From positions 124,001 through 188,000 of the forward strand of contig CAWUSA010000012.1 in the NCBI GenBank assembly GCA_963925545.1: a stretch of DNA of 64,000 bases. The letters run 5' to 3'. The notes below the pieces were generated by a model that did not search any database, was not told the DNA's origin, and saw nothing but the letters and a program-made list of their open reading frames with translations. This DNA is from TMED14 sp963925545 (GTDB lineage: Bacteria; Bacteroidota; Bacteroidia; Flavobacteriales; Schleiferiaceae). Of the stretch, positions 44,463 through 53,281 are shown one piece after another; position 1 is the first letter of the stretch; each line of letters starts with the position of its first letter. Position numbers and translations under genes: made by a program.

Positions 44463-45367
44463 GTTGGCTCGATTTTCTCCACCACACGAAGTTTGGCACT
44501 TCGCGCTCTGGGGTTGATGGCGATTTCCTCTTGGCTAGCAACCAAAGGTTTCCTTGTGATTCGATCAAAGATTTCATAGCGCCTGCCATGGTCATCTCTG
44601 GCTGCTTCGCCTTCCAGCACGCCTTCTTTGAAAAAGCGTTTGACGCGACGATCCTCTAGGCTGTGGTAGGACATCACAACATAGCGTCCGCCAGTCTTGA
44701 GCAGGTTGGCGCCATCCACTAGCAGGCTGTCAAGCACAGCCAGCTCACGGTTGACTGCAATGCGTATGGCTTGAAACACCTGTGCGGGGAGCTTCTTGCC
44801 TCGAGGCCCCTTGCACATGGGCTGAAGGCATTCGTACAAGTCCTCGGTCCATGTCATCTGGCCGGCGTCTCTGGCTTGAATGATGGCTGTTGCCACCCGC
44901 CCAGCTTGATGCACGTCACCAAATTCGCGAAGGGTCTGTGCCAGTTGCTCCCATGTCACAGTTTCTAACCACTCTCTGGCACCAGGTCCCGATTGCGGGT
45001 TCATTCGCATGTCAAGCTCAGCGTGCTGTCGAAAGGAGAATCCCCTGCTGCCCTCATCGAGTTGGTGACTGCTCACCCCAAGGTCAGCAAGGATGCCATC
45101 GACAGCTGTTACCTTGTGCAGGCGCAGTATCCGTGTGATGTGCTCAAAATTGAAAGGGAGCAGTTGAAAACGGTCATCATTGGGTGCGTTTTTGCTGGTG
45201 TCGGGGTCTTGATCAAAGCCAAACAATTTACCCTCAGGCCCCAGCTGATCTAGAATGGCTCGACTGTGTCCGCCTCCGCCGAAGGTGGCGTCGACATAAA
45301 TGCCATGGGGTTGTATATGGAGGTGTTGGATGCAGGCGTCGAGCAGGACAGGGTCATGATAGGTCAT
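44453..45367 (-). CDS. rsmH: 16S rRNA (cytosine-1402-N4)-methyltransferase
   Basis: A 304-residue methyltransferase with YVDATFGGGGHSRAIL as SAM motif I, DGILADLGVSSHQLDE, RGFSFRQHAELDMRMN and the C-terminal VMSYHSLEDRRVKRFF. These are all RsmH/MraW signatures. It methylates C1402 in the 30S P site. Its start overlaps the mraZ end by 14 bases. Confidence 0.96.
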   Translation of the reverse strand: MTYHDPVLLDACIQHLHIQPHGIYVDATFGGGGHSRAILDQLGPEGKLFGFDQDPDTSKNAPNDDRFQLLPFNFEHITRILRLHKVTAVDGILADLGVSSHQLDEGSRGFSFRQHAELDMRMNPQSGPGAREWLETVTWEQLAQTLREFGDVHQAGRVATAIIQARDAGQMTWTEDLYECLQPMCKGPRGKKLPAQVFQAIRIAVNRELAVLDSLLVDGANLLKTGGRYVVMSYHSLEDRRVKRFFKEGVLEGEAARDDHGRRYEIFDRITRKPLVASQEEIAINPRARSAKLRVVEKIEPTWG

Positions 45368-45827
45368 CGTGCGCTTCCCCTTGATTGCCCATGACGTCCT
45401 CTGCCAGGGCCGCGATGTCTATGTCATCGCGATTCAACTCTTTCTCGTAATCTGCTTCATTCCAGATCTCTATGCCCATCGTTGTGGCTGAAAAAACGAT
45501 GCCTTCGGTTAAGTTGGCATGTCTCAATAGGTCTTTAGGAATCAGAATTCTGCCCGCTGCATCCATGTCAATCAGTTTCACGCCAGCGTGAAATAGACGC
45601 ACAAAATCTGCGTTTTTCTTCACAAATCGATTGAGTTCCCCCACTTGGTCAGAGACCTTTCTCCATTCTGCCTGGCTGTGCAATTCCAAGCACTGATTGA
45701 ATATGCTGCGCTTGATGATGAAGCCACCCTCACCCAATGCAAGGAGTTGACGCTTCAACCCTACGGGGAGAGAAGCGCGACCCTTTGAGTCAAGTTTGCA
45801 TGCGTAGACGCCGATGATGGAGCTCAT
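45354..45827 (-). CDS. mraZ: Transcriptional regulator MraZ
   Basis: From the ATG at 45827 (MSSIIGVYACKLDSKGR) this is a 157-residue protein with two SpoVT/AbrB-type folds: LDSKGRASLPVGLKRQL and IDMDAAGRILIPKDLLRHA. MraZ binds TGGGN repeats before its own gene and represses the dcw operon. Such repeats are present 41-65 bases upstream of this start. The longer frame starting at 45893 runs through those repeats and is rejected. Confidence 0.94.
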   Translation of the reverse strand: MSSIIGVYACKLDSKGRASLPVGLKRQLLALGEGGFIIKRSIFNQCLELHSQAEWRKVSDQVGELNRFVKKNADFVRLFHAGVKLIDMDAAGRILIPKDLLRHANLTEGIVFSATTMGIEIWNEADYEKELNRDDIDIAALAEDVMGNQGEAHDDLS

Positions 45828-45867
45828 GTTCTGGTTCTGATGAATTACTTCAAAATTACCGGAGTGT

Positions 45868-45892
45868 TCCCACATTACCCCACTTATTCCCA
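45868..45892 (-). promoter_or_regulatory. MraZ operator: three TGGGN direct repeats
   Basis: Read on the minus strand, TGGGA (45892-45888), TGGGG (45882-45878) and TGGGA (45872-45868) are separated by exactly five bases each, so they recur once per helical turn. This is the known MraZ box architecture. It ends 40 bases before the mraZ ATG, supporting autorepression of the entire dcw cluster. Confidence 0.9.
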
Positions 45893-46033
45893 CTTTTGTT
45901 GAAAACTTTTGAAAAATGGGAATGAAAAACCACTCAAACCCTTTCTGTGATTGACTTGAAGGGCTGTTGTTGACAAGGGGCTGTTCAAGACAGGCCCTAG
46001 AGGGCGTATCTTCGCCCCCTTAAACCTGACTAC

Positions 46034-46807
46034 ATGAGCGATTTCACCTTGCATCACGAAGAAAAATTTGAATTCCTGCTTGAAGGTACTGGTCCCCCCA
46101 TCATCTTCCTTCATGGCTTGATGGGAAACCTGAGCAACTTTGGTGACCAGATTCAATTTTTTGCTGATAACGGCTATGAAGTAAATATGCCAAAGCTGCC
46201 ATTGTACAGTCTGCCAATACACCAATCCACCGTCAAGCACTTGACCCTGTTTTTGAAGGAATTTGTGGATCACCGTGGTCTGAATCAAGTGGTTTTGATT
46301 GGTAATTCTCTTGGTGGTCATATTGCTTTGATGTACCAGGCCTTGTTCCCTAAATCTACCCTAGGTATAGTTCTCGCTGGCAGTTCAGGCTTGTATGAAT
46401 CAGCCATGGGTGGCTCATTCCCTAGACGAGGTGATAGGGAGTACATCGCAGAAAAGGTGCGTGACGTTTTTGAAGTGAAGTCAGTGGCCACGGAAGAGTT
46501 GATTGATCTGGTTTTTGAAACGGTTGGTAATCGCGTCAAAGCCTTGAAAACCTTATCTATTTCTAAAAGCGCCATCCGTCACAATATGACAGATGAATTG
46601 AAAAGCCTTAAGGCAGAGGCATGCATTATTTGGGGCCGTCAGGACGCGGTCACACCACCAGATGTGGCAAAGAAATTCCATGATTTGCTGCCAAATTCAG
46701 AGCTGCATTGGATTGATAAATGTGGCCATGCAGCCATGATGGAACATCCTGATACGTTCAATGACATCTTATTGACATGGCTAAACAAGCTCCACAAGCA
46801 GGACTGA
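46034..46807 (+). CDS. Alpha/beta hydrolase
   Basis: A 257-residue alpha/beta hydrolase with LHGLMGN for the oxyanion region, nucleophile loop GNSLGGH (Ser about 94), an acid in WGRQDAVTPP and histidine in KCGHAAMMEHP. No signal peptide; cytosolic. It is divergent from mraZ and overlaps engB by 31 bases, so it is coupled to that GTPase. TATCTTCG (46007-46014), a one-mismatch -7 box, lies 19 bases before its ATG. The substrate is unknown. Confidence 0.85.
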   Translation: MSDFTLHHEEKFEFLLEGTGPPIIFLHGLMGNLSNFGDQIQFFADNGYEVNMPKLPLYSLPIHQSTVKHLTLFLKEFVDHRGLNQVVLIGNSLGGHIALMYQALFPKSTLGIVLAGSSGLYESAMGGSFPRRGDREYIAEKVRDVFEVKSVATEELIDLVFETVGNRVKALKTLSISKSAIRHNMTDELKSLKAEACIIWGRQDAVTPPDVAKKFHDLLPNSELHWIDKCGHAAMMEHPDTFNDILLTWLNKLHKQD

Positions 46808-47424
46808 ACATCAAGGCAAGTTTCATCAAATCCTCAGCTCGCAATGAAGAGTGTCCGGATTTGCATGTGCCTGAGTACGCATTCATTGGTCGATCTAATG
46901 TGGGGAAGTCATCTTTGATTAACCGATTGGTCGGGAATAAATACCTAGCTAAAATCTCAGGACGACCGGGCAAGACCCAGCTAATTAACCATTTCTCCAT
47001 TGAGGATGGGCAATGGGCCTTGGTAGATTTACCTGGCTATGGCTACGCGAAGGTTAGCAAGATTCAACGAACAGAATTCAGCCGAATGATTGCCTACTAC
47101 CTGCGCAACAGGAAAAATTTAGTCAACGTGTTTGTTTTGGTAGATGGTCGCCATGAACCCCAGAAATTGGATTTAGCATTCGTCAAAAAATTGGGTAATT
47201 GGGGCATTCCCTTTTCCATCGTTTTCACCAAGATGGATAAACTGTCAAATTCTGATTCTGGTAAGAACCAAGCTTTGATGAATAGCACTTTGTTGAAGGA
47301 ATGGGACAATTTGCCACCCATGTTTTTGACCTCAGCAGAGTCTGGCTTAGGTCGAAGTGAACTGTTGGCTTACATCAGCAAACTCAACGGGGAGATTGGT
47401 CCTCATCTGAAGAAAACAAGCTGA
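46777..47424 (+). CDS. engB: Ribosome biogenesis GTPase EngB (YsxC/YihA)
   Basis: A 215-residue GTPase with GRSNVGKSSLINRL, the switch segment SGRPGKTQLINHF, LVDLPGYGYAKVS and TKMDK. These are specific for EngB, which acts in 50S assembly. Its start lies within the upstream hydrolase gene (31-base overlap). Its 3' end overlaps the tail of gldC on the other strand by 41 bases. Confidence 0.95.
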   Translation: MAKQAPQAGLNIKASFIKSSARNEECPDLHVPEYAFIGRSNVGKSSLINRLVGNKYLAKISGRPGKTQLINHFSIEDGQWALVDLPGYGYAKVSKIQRTEFSRMIAYYLRNRKNLVNVFVLVDGRHEPQKLDLAFVKKLGNWGIPFSIVFTKMDKLSNSDSGKNQALMNSTLLKEWDNLPPMFLTSAESGLGRSELLAYISKLNGEIGPHLKKTS

Positions 47425-47737
47425 GTTTGTCGGCAAAATGAGCCGCATAATCTCTCAAGTCTTCTGCCATCTTTTTTTCATCTGTCGATCGCTCCAGGCC
47501 ATCTGCCATAGCTAGCAGGGTTTGGTGGTAGAACCGTTTCATGTCCTCTACTTGCATGCCCTTGGTCCACAAGTCGATGCGTAAGGTGTCCTTTGCCTTA
47601 GCATCCCATACGCTGAGCATGAAGGCATCAGCTTCGGCTTTTTCAATGCCACCATCCGGTGCTGACCAGCTCATGGATTCGGGTACATGGTTCTCGTCAA
47701 CCGTGACATCAAGGGTGATTTGTGATTGCTTGCTCAT
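47384..47737 (-). CDS. gldC: Gliding motility protein GldC
   Basis: A 117-residue cytosolic protein matching GldC: the N terminus SQITLDVTVDENHVPESMSW, WSAPDGG, MLSVWDAKAKDTLRIDLWTK and the helical C terminus (MKRFYHQTLLAMADGLERST). GldC is small, soluble and needed for efficient gliding, but its molecular role is unknown. It is downstream of gldB with nine bases between them. Confidence 0.9.
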   Translation of the reverse strand: MSKQSQITLDVTVDENHVPESMSWSAPDGGIEKAEADAFMLSVWDAKAKDTLRIDLWTKGMQVEDMKRFYHQTLLAMADGLERSTDEKKMAEDLRDYAAHFADKLSLFSSDEDQSPR

Positions 47738-47746
47738 GGGATCAGT

Positions 47747-48730
47747 TTATGGCCGGTAGGCGGATTGTTGAAGCAGTTGATTGTCATCGACGGATTGTGT
47801 GATGGCAATCAAGGATAGGTCGGCATGTTCACGCCAATGGGATTGCAGGATGCGCCAGCCAAGCCACGCGCCAACGCGGCCAGGGATTTCACCATCCATG
47901 GTGCTCCCCAGTTTGCTGAAGGGGGCAGGCTGTATCAACTTGCGTTTGAGGTCTGGAGAGCTGCTGTAGAGCCAGCGTTCTTGCATAAAGGTGGACCAGA
48001 TATCCCTTTCATGGTTTTCAAGGAAGGCACGTTGTTCAGGGCCGACCCCTAACCACCGGTAGGCGGCATCTTCCCCTAAAACGGCATGCAGCACCATCAG
48101 GTACCTGCCTTCATGCAACATGGCATTGATCAGATCGGTGCCATTAGCCTGGGATGGGAGAAAGGCAGAGGCCCATTGGGCAACAATTTGAGCCATGGCC
48201 ATGTCAGGGTGATGGCGACTTGCTAAATAGCGTTCTTCTTTGTCATACAGCGGATGCTCTGCACCAAGGTATTGATCCCAAGGAAGGAACACCACCCCAT
48301 CACCAATCAAGATGGCATGATTTTCTGCCTGGCTGACCCAAGTGTAAACGTAAGTGGTGCCTTTGATTGGCCCCGTCCAATGCGTCAGACGTGCAAAGGC
48401 CTCGTGCAAGTCGGCATCCCAATCAGCCAATGCAGGCCGGGATTTGATCACGTCCTGGTAAAGGCTTTGCACTGTTTCGCTCAGTAAATAGGGGGGGAAG
48501 TTGCTTTTCCACTCCGCCTCAAACAACAGGGGATGATTGGGTGCCATGTGGTTCAATTGCGCCATCATGTTGATGGAATCCAGCCCCAGTACAGAATCAG
48601 CAAAGTGCACGATGTGCAATTTCTCGCTGGGGAAGTCCAGATTGTCAACCTGCCAGGGTTCTGTCTGGCAACTGCTGCTCAGCATAGCGGTCAATCCGGC
48701 AATCAGAATTACTTTAGATGGTGCATTCAT
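47747..48730 (-). CDS. gldB: Gliding motility lipoprotein GldB
   Basis: From the ATG at 48730 the 327-residue protein has a lipoprotein signal (Cys21 in LSSSC). The body shows GldB features: FPPYLLSETVQSLYQDV, VFLPWDQYLGAEHPLYDKE, RYLASRHHPDM and WLGWRILQSHW. GldB is an essential lipoprotein of flavobacterial gliding and type IX secretion. The longer frame (from 48790) begins inside nadE and is rejected. It is divergent from nadE with 25 bases between starts and has a perfect -7 box nine bases upstream. Confidence 0.9.
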   Translation of the reverse strand: MNAPSKVILIAGLTAMLSSSCQTEPWQVDNLDFPSEKLHIVHFADSVLGLDSINMMAQLNHMAPNHPLLFEAEWKSNFPPYLLSETVQSLYQDVIKSRPALADWDADLHEAFARLTHWTGPIKGTTYVYTWVSQAENHAILIGDGVVFLPWDQYLGAEHPLYDKEERYLASRHHPDMAMAQIVAQWASAFLPSQANGTDLINAMLHEGRYLMVLHAVLGEDAAYRWLGVGPEQRAFLENHERDIWSTFMQERWLYSSSPDLKRKLIQPAPFSKLGSTMDGEIPGRVGAWLGWRILQSHWREHADLSLIAITQSVDDNQLLQQSAYRP

Positions 48731-48739
48731 ATCAGTCCC

Positions 48740-48747
48740 CAAAGATA
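48740..48747 (-). promoter_or_regulatory. -7 promoter box for gldB-gldC
   Basis: On the minus strand TATCTTTG fits TAnnTTTG, nine bases before the gldB ATG, in the 25-bp gldB/nadE divergent gap. Confidence 0.5.
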
Positions 48748-48755
48748 TTGTCCCT

Positions 48756-49571
48756 ATGACCAATCCCGACCCCATTGTAAGCCATATCACCAGTTGGCTG
48801 ATCGCCTATGCGAGCAAGGCTGGCGCCAAGGGCTTTGCGCTAGGCGTTTCAGGTGGTGTGGATTCTGCTTTGACCGCCCACCTTTGCGCCTTAACAGGGC
48901 TTGAATTGCGATTGATGGAGCTGCCAATCCATCAACCCCCAAGCCATGTTCAACGCGGTAAGGACATGATGGATGCCCTTTGCGGTAAACATGCACAGGT
49001 CACATCCCGCTGCGTGGACTTGACAGATTTGTTTGACCAGCATTTGGAAGCATTGAATCTGCCGTCAGGTCGATTGACACAGCTGGCCTTGATCAACACC
49101 CGGGCAAGGCTGCGCATGACGACCCTTTATGCTGAAGCACAAGCGCATGGCTTGCTGGTCGTTGGCACGGGAAACAAGGTGGAGGACTTTGGTATTGGCT
49201 TTTACACTAAATACGGTGATGGTGGTGTGGATTTGAGCCCCATTGCAGACTTGACCAAGTCAGAGGTTCAGGCATTGGCTCGATTCGTTGGTGTACCAGC
49301 AGCTATTTTAACAGCAACTCCCTCCGATGGGCTCTGGGATGATGGCCGAAGCGATGAAATGCAAATCGGAGCCAGCTACCCAGAATTGGAATGGGCCATG
49401 GCACGATGTGAAGCTATGGGATGGCAAGCTGGTCAACCTGTTGAACCATTGATGGCAGGCGATGATCTCAGCGATAGGCAGTGCGAGGTGCTAGCTATTT
49501 ACTGCCGGATGCATGCAGCCAATCAGCATAAAATGCAGCCAATTCCCATCTGCGTAATCCCCAACAAATAG
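48756..49571 (+). CDS. nadE: NAD+ synthase (ammonia-dependent type)
   Basis: From the ATG at 48756 the 271-residue protein has the ATP pyrophosphatase P-loop SGGVDS (32-37), LALINTRARLRMTTLY, VVGTGNKVEDFGIGFYTKYGDGG and ILTATPSDGLWDDGRSDE. It adenylates and amidates nicotinic acid adenine dinucleotide. There is no N-terminal glutaminase domain, so it uses ammonia. A longer frame starting at 48537 overlaps gldB antisense and is rejected. Confidence 0.95.
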   Translation: MTNPDPIVSHITSWLIAYASKAGAKGFALGVSGGVDSALTAHLCALTGLELRLMELPIHQPPSHVQRGKDMMDALCGKHAQVTSRCVDLTDLFDQHLEALNLPSGRLTQLALINTRARLRMTTLYAEAQAHGLLVVGTGNKVEDFGIGFYTKYGDGGVDLSPIADLTKSEVQALARFVGVPAAILTATPSDGLWDDGRSDEMQIGASYPELEWAMARCEAMGWQAGQPVEPLMAGDDLSDRQCEVLAIYCRMHAANQHKMQPIPICVIPNK

Positions 49572-49576
49572 CAGGG

Positions 49577-51193
49577 TTATTTATTGGCAGGGCTCACCCA
49601 CAAAGGGTTGCCTGTACAGGCAGACGGTGAGGCGATGCCAATCACCTTACTCAAAGTTGGTGCCATATCCCGAATGTAGGCGCGCTCATTGTGCATGGCC
49701 TGTGGGTTGAATGCCTTGCCCATGAAAATCAATGGGACATGGCTGTCATAATGGTAACCTGACCCATGGGTTGTGCCTGTGGGGCCATAGGCTAAATGCC
49801 CAGGCTTCAACGCGTAGAACACTTGACCACTTCGCTTATCTGACCCATTGCGACGAAGCTGCGCATAGGGGTCTGGGGACAAGCGGATTTCCTCCCATGT
49901 CCATGCTTCTGCGATGGCGGGGTGACCCAAGATGGCATTGCGAACTGCCACAGCAAGATTCTGTTCTCTGCTGCTGAGGTAAATCTGATCATTGGATAGG
50001 TTCAGAACCTTGTCGTTGTCAATGCCAGCTTGATGCATCAAGACACGCAATTCAGCTTCCAAATCTGCCGGTGCCCACAACTCAGCAGGAAAGCCATCAG
50101 CCTTTGCTTGCATTGGGTTGTCAGAAGCACCGTGGTCTGCAGTGAAGGTGACCAGGTAGTTGCCCTTGCCAACCAGCAAGTCCAACGATTCAAACAAATG
50201 CTTCAAATCAAGATCCAACCGCAAGTACATGTCCATCACCTCTTGTGAGCGTGGCCCCATGGCATGCCCCAGGTAATCGGTGGCTGAAAAACTGATGGCC
50301 AGCACATCGGTGATGTCATCTTGTCCTAAGCCCTCGGCTTTAACAGCTACCAGGGCTGCATCAACAAGCAGGGTGTTCCCGGCAGGCGTGGATTTGAATG
50401 CCCCGTTGTAGGCGCTTTGCATGGCCTTCAGGTCATACGGGAAAGCGGCAGATTTTGCACCTTTTGGGACACGTTCAAAGTCACTCTGATCCGGTCCAGC
50501 TAAGGCATCGTAATGTGAAACATCAAGCAGGCGATCCCAACTGCCCGTCATGTAGGATGAGGGGGCATTGCTTCGATTGAAGCGCATCATCCATTTGGGT
50601 AGGTCATCCATGTAATGGCTGCTGGTGACAAAACCAGCATCGCTGTCAATCCAGTAGGCAGCATCACCGTAATGCCCGGCAGCACAGATGGCGCCACGGT
50701 CTTTGATAGAAAAAGCAATGACCTTGGCCTTGCCTTGGGTGGCCCATTCCAACTCATCGGTCCAGGTGGTTGACCGGATGTTCTTGGGGCTTCGACGGTG
50801 TGCATCGCTTGAGGAACCAACAGGGGTCACTTGATCATCTTCCACACAGTAAACGCTTCGCTTCAGGCTGGCATCGTACCAGTCGTTAGCGATGATGCCA
50901 TGAAAGCGTGGGTCAGTTCCCGTATAAATCGTCGCATGCCCTGGTCCAGTATAGGTCGGAGCATGGCTGTAGTGGGCGTTGATGAAGGACTCACCTTCTG
51001 ACATCAAGGTCTGAATGCCGCCGGTGTAGAGGTCTTCAAAGCGTGTCAGGTAGTCGGCGCGCATTTGATCCACAACGATGGAAACCACCAACTTGGGTGC
51101 TTGTGTTGACGCTTCTTGTGTTTGCGCTTGTAGAGATTGAATGGGCCAAGCAGTTGCTAGGGCAAGGGGAATAAGCCAATGAGATACCTTCAT
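49577..51193 (-). CDS. PafA-like periplasmic alkaline phosphatase
   Basis: A 538-residue secreted phosphatase with a signal peptide ending LQAQ. Active-site motifs follow PafA: metal Asp in VDQMRADY, nucleophile Thr82 in TYTGPGHATIYTG, Asn103 in IANDWYD, and Lys164/Arg166 in SIKDRGAI. Later metal ligands are in SATDYLGHAMG, FTADHGASDNP and TTHGSGYHYD. The absence of a cation-type Arg nucleophile environment and the Lys-x-Arg pair are typical of PafA, which releases phosphate from organic esters in Bacteroidota. It ends four bases after nadE on the opposite strand. Confidence 0.9.
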   Translation of the reverse strand: MKVSHWLIPLALATAWPIQSLQAQTQEASTQAPKLVVSIVVDQMRADYLTRFEDLYTGGIQTLMSEGESFINAHYSHAPTYTGPGHATIYTGTDPRFHGIIANDWYDASLKRSVYCVEDDQVTPVGSSSDAHRRSPKNIRSTTWTDELEWATQGKAKVIAFSIKDRGAICAAGHYGDAAYWIDSDAGFVTSSHYMDDLPKWMMRFNRSNAPSSYMTGSWDRLLDVSHYDALAGPDQSDFERVPKGAKSAAFPYDLKAMQSAYNGAFKSTPAGNTLLVDAALVAVKAEGLGQDDITDVLAISFSATDYLGHAMGPRSQEVMDMYLRLDLDLKHLFESLDLLVGKGNYLVTFTADHGASDNPMQAKADGFPAELWAPADLEAELRVLMHQAGIDNDKVLNLSNDQIYLSSREQNLAVAVRNAILGHPAIAEAWTWEEIRLSPDPYAQLRRNGSDKRSGQVFYALKPGHLAYGPTGTTHGSGYHYDSHVPLIFMGKAFNPQAMHNERAYIRDMAPTLSKVIGIASPSACTGNPLWVSPANK

Positions 51194-51203
51194 AAGCGTG
51201 AAG

Positions 51204-53168
51204 TTACGATGCAGATGACGCCAATTGGGTTTCTTGGTCCTTCAAGTGATTGACGGTGTCCTCCCAGGTAGCAAAGGCCTCCTCAACCTTGCCTTGCAAA
51301 ACCTCATAATTCTGGTAGTAGGCGGGATCTGAACTGGCTTTCTTGTAAGCTTCAGCATCGGCTAATACTTTGTCCATGACATCGAGTTTCTCTTGCAGGG
51401 ATCCGTAGGCTTCTTCTGCCTTGTCAGCTTGTCGACGAGCCTTGTTAACAGCCTTTTCGAGATCGCGAAGCTGTGCGCGCTGCTCCTTATGGCCAATCTT
51501 GCCGCTGTCAACCTTTGCTTGCTGGGCAATCTCTGTCTTTTTGTCCAATTCCCGCATGCTATCAAGCTTGCGTTTCTCCAGGAAATAAGCAATGCCACCA
51601 AGGTATTGCTTGGCCTTACCGTCTTTGAATTCATAGGTCATGTCAGCCAATCCTTCAAGGAATTCTCTGTCGTGTGAAACCAATATCAGTGTGCCATCGT
51701 ACAAATTCAGGGCATCCTTGAGGACATCCTTTGCGACCATATCTAAGTGATTGGTTGGCTCATCAAGAATCAGCAAATTCATGGGGTTGAGCATCAGCTG
51801 ACACAAGGCCAGTCGGCCTCGTTCTCCACCGGAAAGCACCTTCACTTTTTTCTCCACATCCTCCTTTTGAAACATGAAATTGCCCAGCAGCTTCCGCACT
51901 TGGGGCCTCATATTTTCAGGGGCAGAATCCTCAATAGTTTGCAAGACAGTGAGGTTTCCATCAAGGACATCTGCTTGATCCTGTGCGTAGTAGGATAGCT
52001 TTACCTGATGGCCAAAAACCAACTCTCCCTCATGTTTTAGCGCTTCAGCCATGATTTTGACAAGGGTGGTTTTGCCTTGGCCATTCTGACCCACAAAGGC
52101 CACTTTTTGGCCCCGGCTTAATTCCATGTCTAAGCCCTTCAGTACATGCTTCTCTCCATAGTGCTTATGGATGTTTTTCATGTTAACGACCACCTTGCCA
52201 GAGTGCGGTGACGGTGGAAATTTGACACGCATTTGTCGCTTGTCCTCGTCATCCACTGCGATCACATCCATGCGAGCCAACTGCTTAATCAAACTCTGCG
52301 CAAAAGCTGCTTTGGATGCTTTGTAGCGGAATTTTTCAATCAACAATTTTGTCTGCTTGATTTCTTTGTCTTGATTGAACTTAGCCTGGCGTTGCTTTTC
52401 GCGGATTTCCTCGCGCAAAACCAAATACTTGTAGTAGGGGGCAGGGTAGTCATAGGACTTGCCCATCACGATTTCCAAGGTCCGGTTGGTGGCGTTGTTC
52501 AGAAAGGTTCGGTCATGCGACACCAGAATGATTGCCTGAGGGCTTTCAGATAGGAATTGCTCCAACCAGAGAATGGATTCTAAGTCAAGATGGTTTGTTG
52601 GCTCGTCCAAAAGCAAGAGGTCATTTCTCTGCAGCAGGATTTTCGATAACTCAACCCGCATTTGCCAACCCCCAGAAAAGGTGTCAAGTCGCTTGTGGAA
52701 GTCATCTGCAATGAATCCTAGGCCCATCAAAACCCTTTCCATGTCAGCTTGGTAGGTGTAACCACCAATGTGCTGAAAATGTTCCTGTGCCTTATGGAAT
52801 CGATCAATCAAGTCCATGTAACCCTGTGACTCAAAGTCCTCACGTTGCCCCATCTCTAGGGTCATGCTCTCCATGTCAATTTCAAGCTGTTGGATGTCAC
52901 CAAAGCTTGTTGCGCATTCATCCCATACGGTTCGCTCCCCCTGAGTGGGGATGTCCTGGGTCAAAAAGCCAATCTTGAAATCTGTTGGCGTGTTGATTTG
53001 ACCTTGGTCCTGGCTCATCTCACCAGCAATCAGTCTCAATAGGGTAGACTTGCCAGCGCCATTGCGGCCAACAAGGCCCAATCGCTGACCAGGGGTTACC
53101 TGGAATGAAATATCCTTGAATAGGTCGGTGCCGCCAAATGACAGGCCAAGTTGGTGTACGCTTAACAT
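51204..53168 (-). CDS. ABC-F family ATPase
   Basis: From the ATG at 53168 (MLSVHQLGLSF) this is a 654-residue soluble protein with two ABC domains: Walker A GRNGAGKST with LSGG-type FSGGWQMR, and GQNGQGKTT with LSGGERGRLALC, joined by the P-site tRNA-interaction linker (about 235-300, QRQAKFNQDKEIKQTKLL). A C-terminal coiled-coil (about 545-650) is present, as in Uup-type members. ABC-F proteins act on ribosomes. It may be a resistance or housekeeping factor. Confidence 0.93.
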   Translation of the reverse strand: MLSVHQLGLSFGGTDLFKDISFQVTPGQRLGLVGRNGAGKSTLLRLIAGEMSQDQGQINTPTDFKIGFLTQDIPTQGERTVWDECATSFGDIQQLEIDMESMTLEMGQREDFESQGYMDLIDRFHKAQEHFQHIGGYTYQADMERVLMGLGFIADDFHKRLDTFSGGWQMRVELSKILLQRNDLLLLDEPTNHLDLESILWLEQFLSESPQAIILVSHDRTFLNNATNRTLEIVMGKSYDYPAPYYKYLVLREEIREKQRQAKFNQDKEIKQTKLLIEKFRYKASKAAFAQSLIKQLARMDVIAVDDEDKRQMRVKFPPSPHSGKVVVNMKNIHKHYGEKHVLKGLDMELSRGQKVAFVGQNGQGKTTLVKIMAEALKHEGELVFGHQVKLSYYAQDQADVLDGNLTVLQTIEDSAPENMRPQVRKLLGNFMFQKEDVEKKVKVLSGGERGRLALCQLMLNPMNLLILDEPTNHLDMVAKDVLKDALNLYDGTLILVSHDREFLEGLADMTYEFKDGKAKQYLGGIAYFLEKRKLDSMRELDKKTEIAQQAKVDSGKIGHKEQRAQLRDLEKAVNKARRQADKAEEAYGSLQEKLDVMDKVLADAEAYKKASSDPAYYQNYEVLQGKVEEAFATWEDTVNHLKDQETQLASSAS

Positions 53169-53174
53169 GGGTGG

Positions 53175-53182
53175 CAAAAGTA
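53175..53182 (-). promoter_or_regulatory. -7 promoter box for ABC-F gene
   Basis: On the minus strand TACTTTTG matches TAnnTTTG, six bases before the ABC-F ATG at 53168; a leaderless or nearly leaderless transcript is implied. Confidence 0.5.
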
Positions 53183-53205
53183 ACATCCACCCCATGGTTT
53201 CAGAG

Positions 53206-53213
53206 TAAATTTG
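53206..53213 (+). promoter_or_regulatory. -7 promoter box for DUF983 gene
   Basis: TAAATTTG matches TAnnTTTG and lies 68 bases before the DUF983 ATG, facing away from the ABC-F box 24 bases to the left. Confidence 0.4.
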
Positions 53214-53281
53214 TGGAAATTCTATCAGACGGGCTATTGGGCCTTAAAATCCCGGTGTAACCAAGTAAATACCAGCATACC

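Noticed and set aside
45828..45893. Longer mraZ start
   Set aside because: The extra residues would be encoded by the TGGGN operator, and MraZ proteins begin at the internal Met used here.
48537..48755. Upstream extension of the nadE reading frame
   Set aside because: It runs antisense through gldB, and the homology to NAD synthase begins only after the ATG at 48756.
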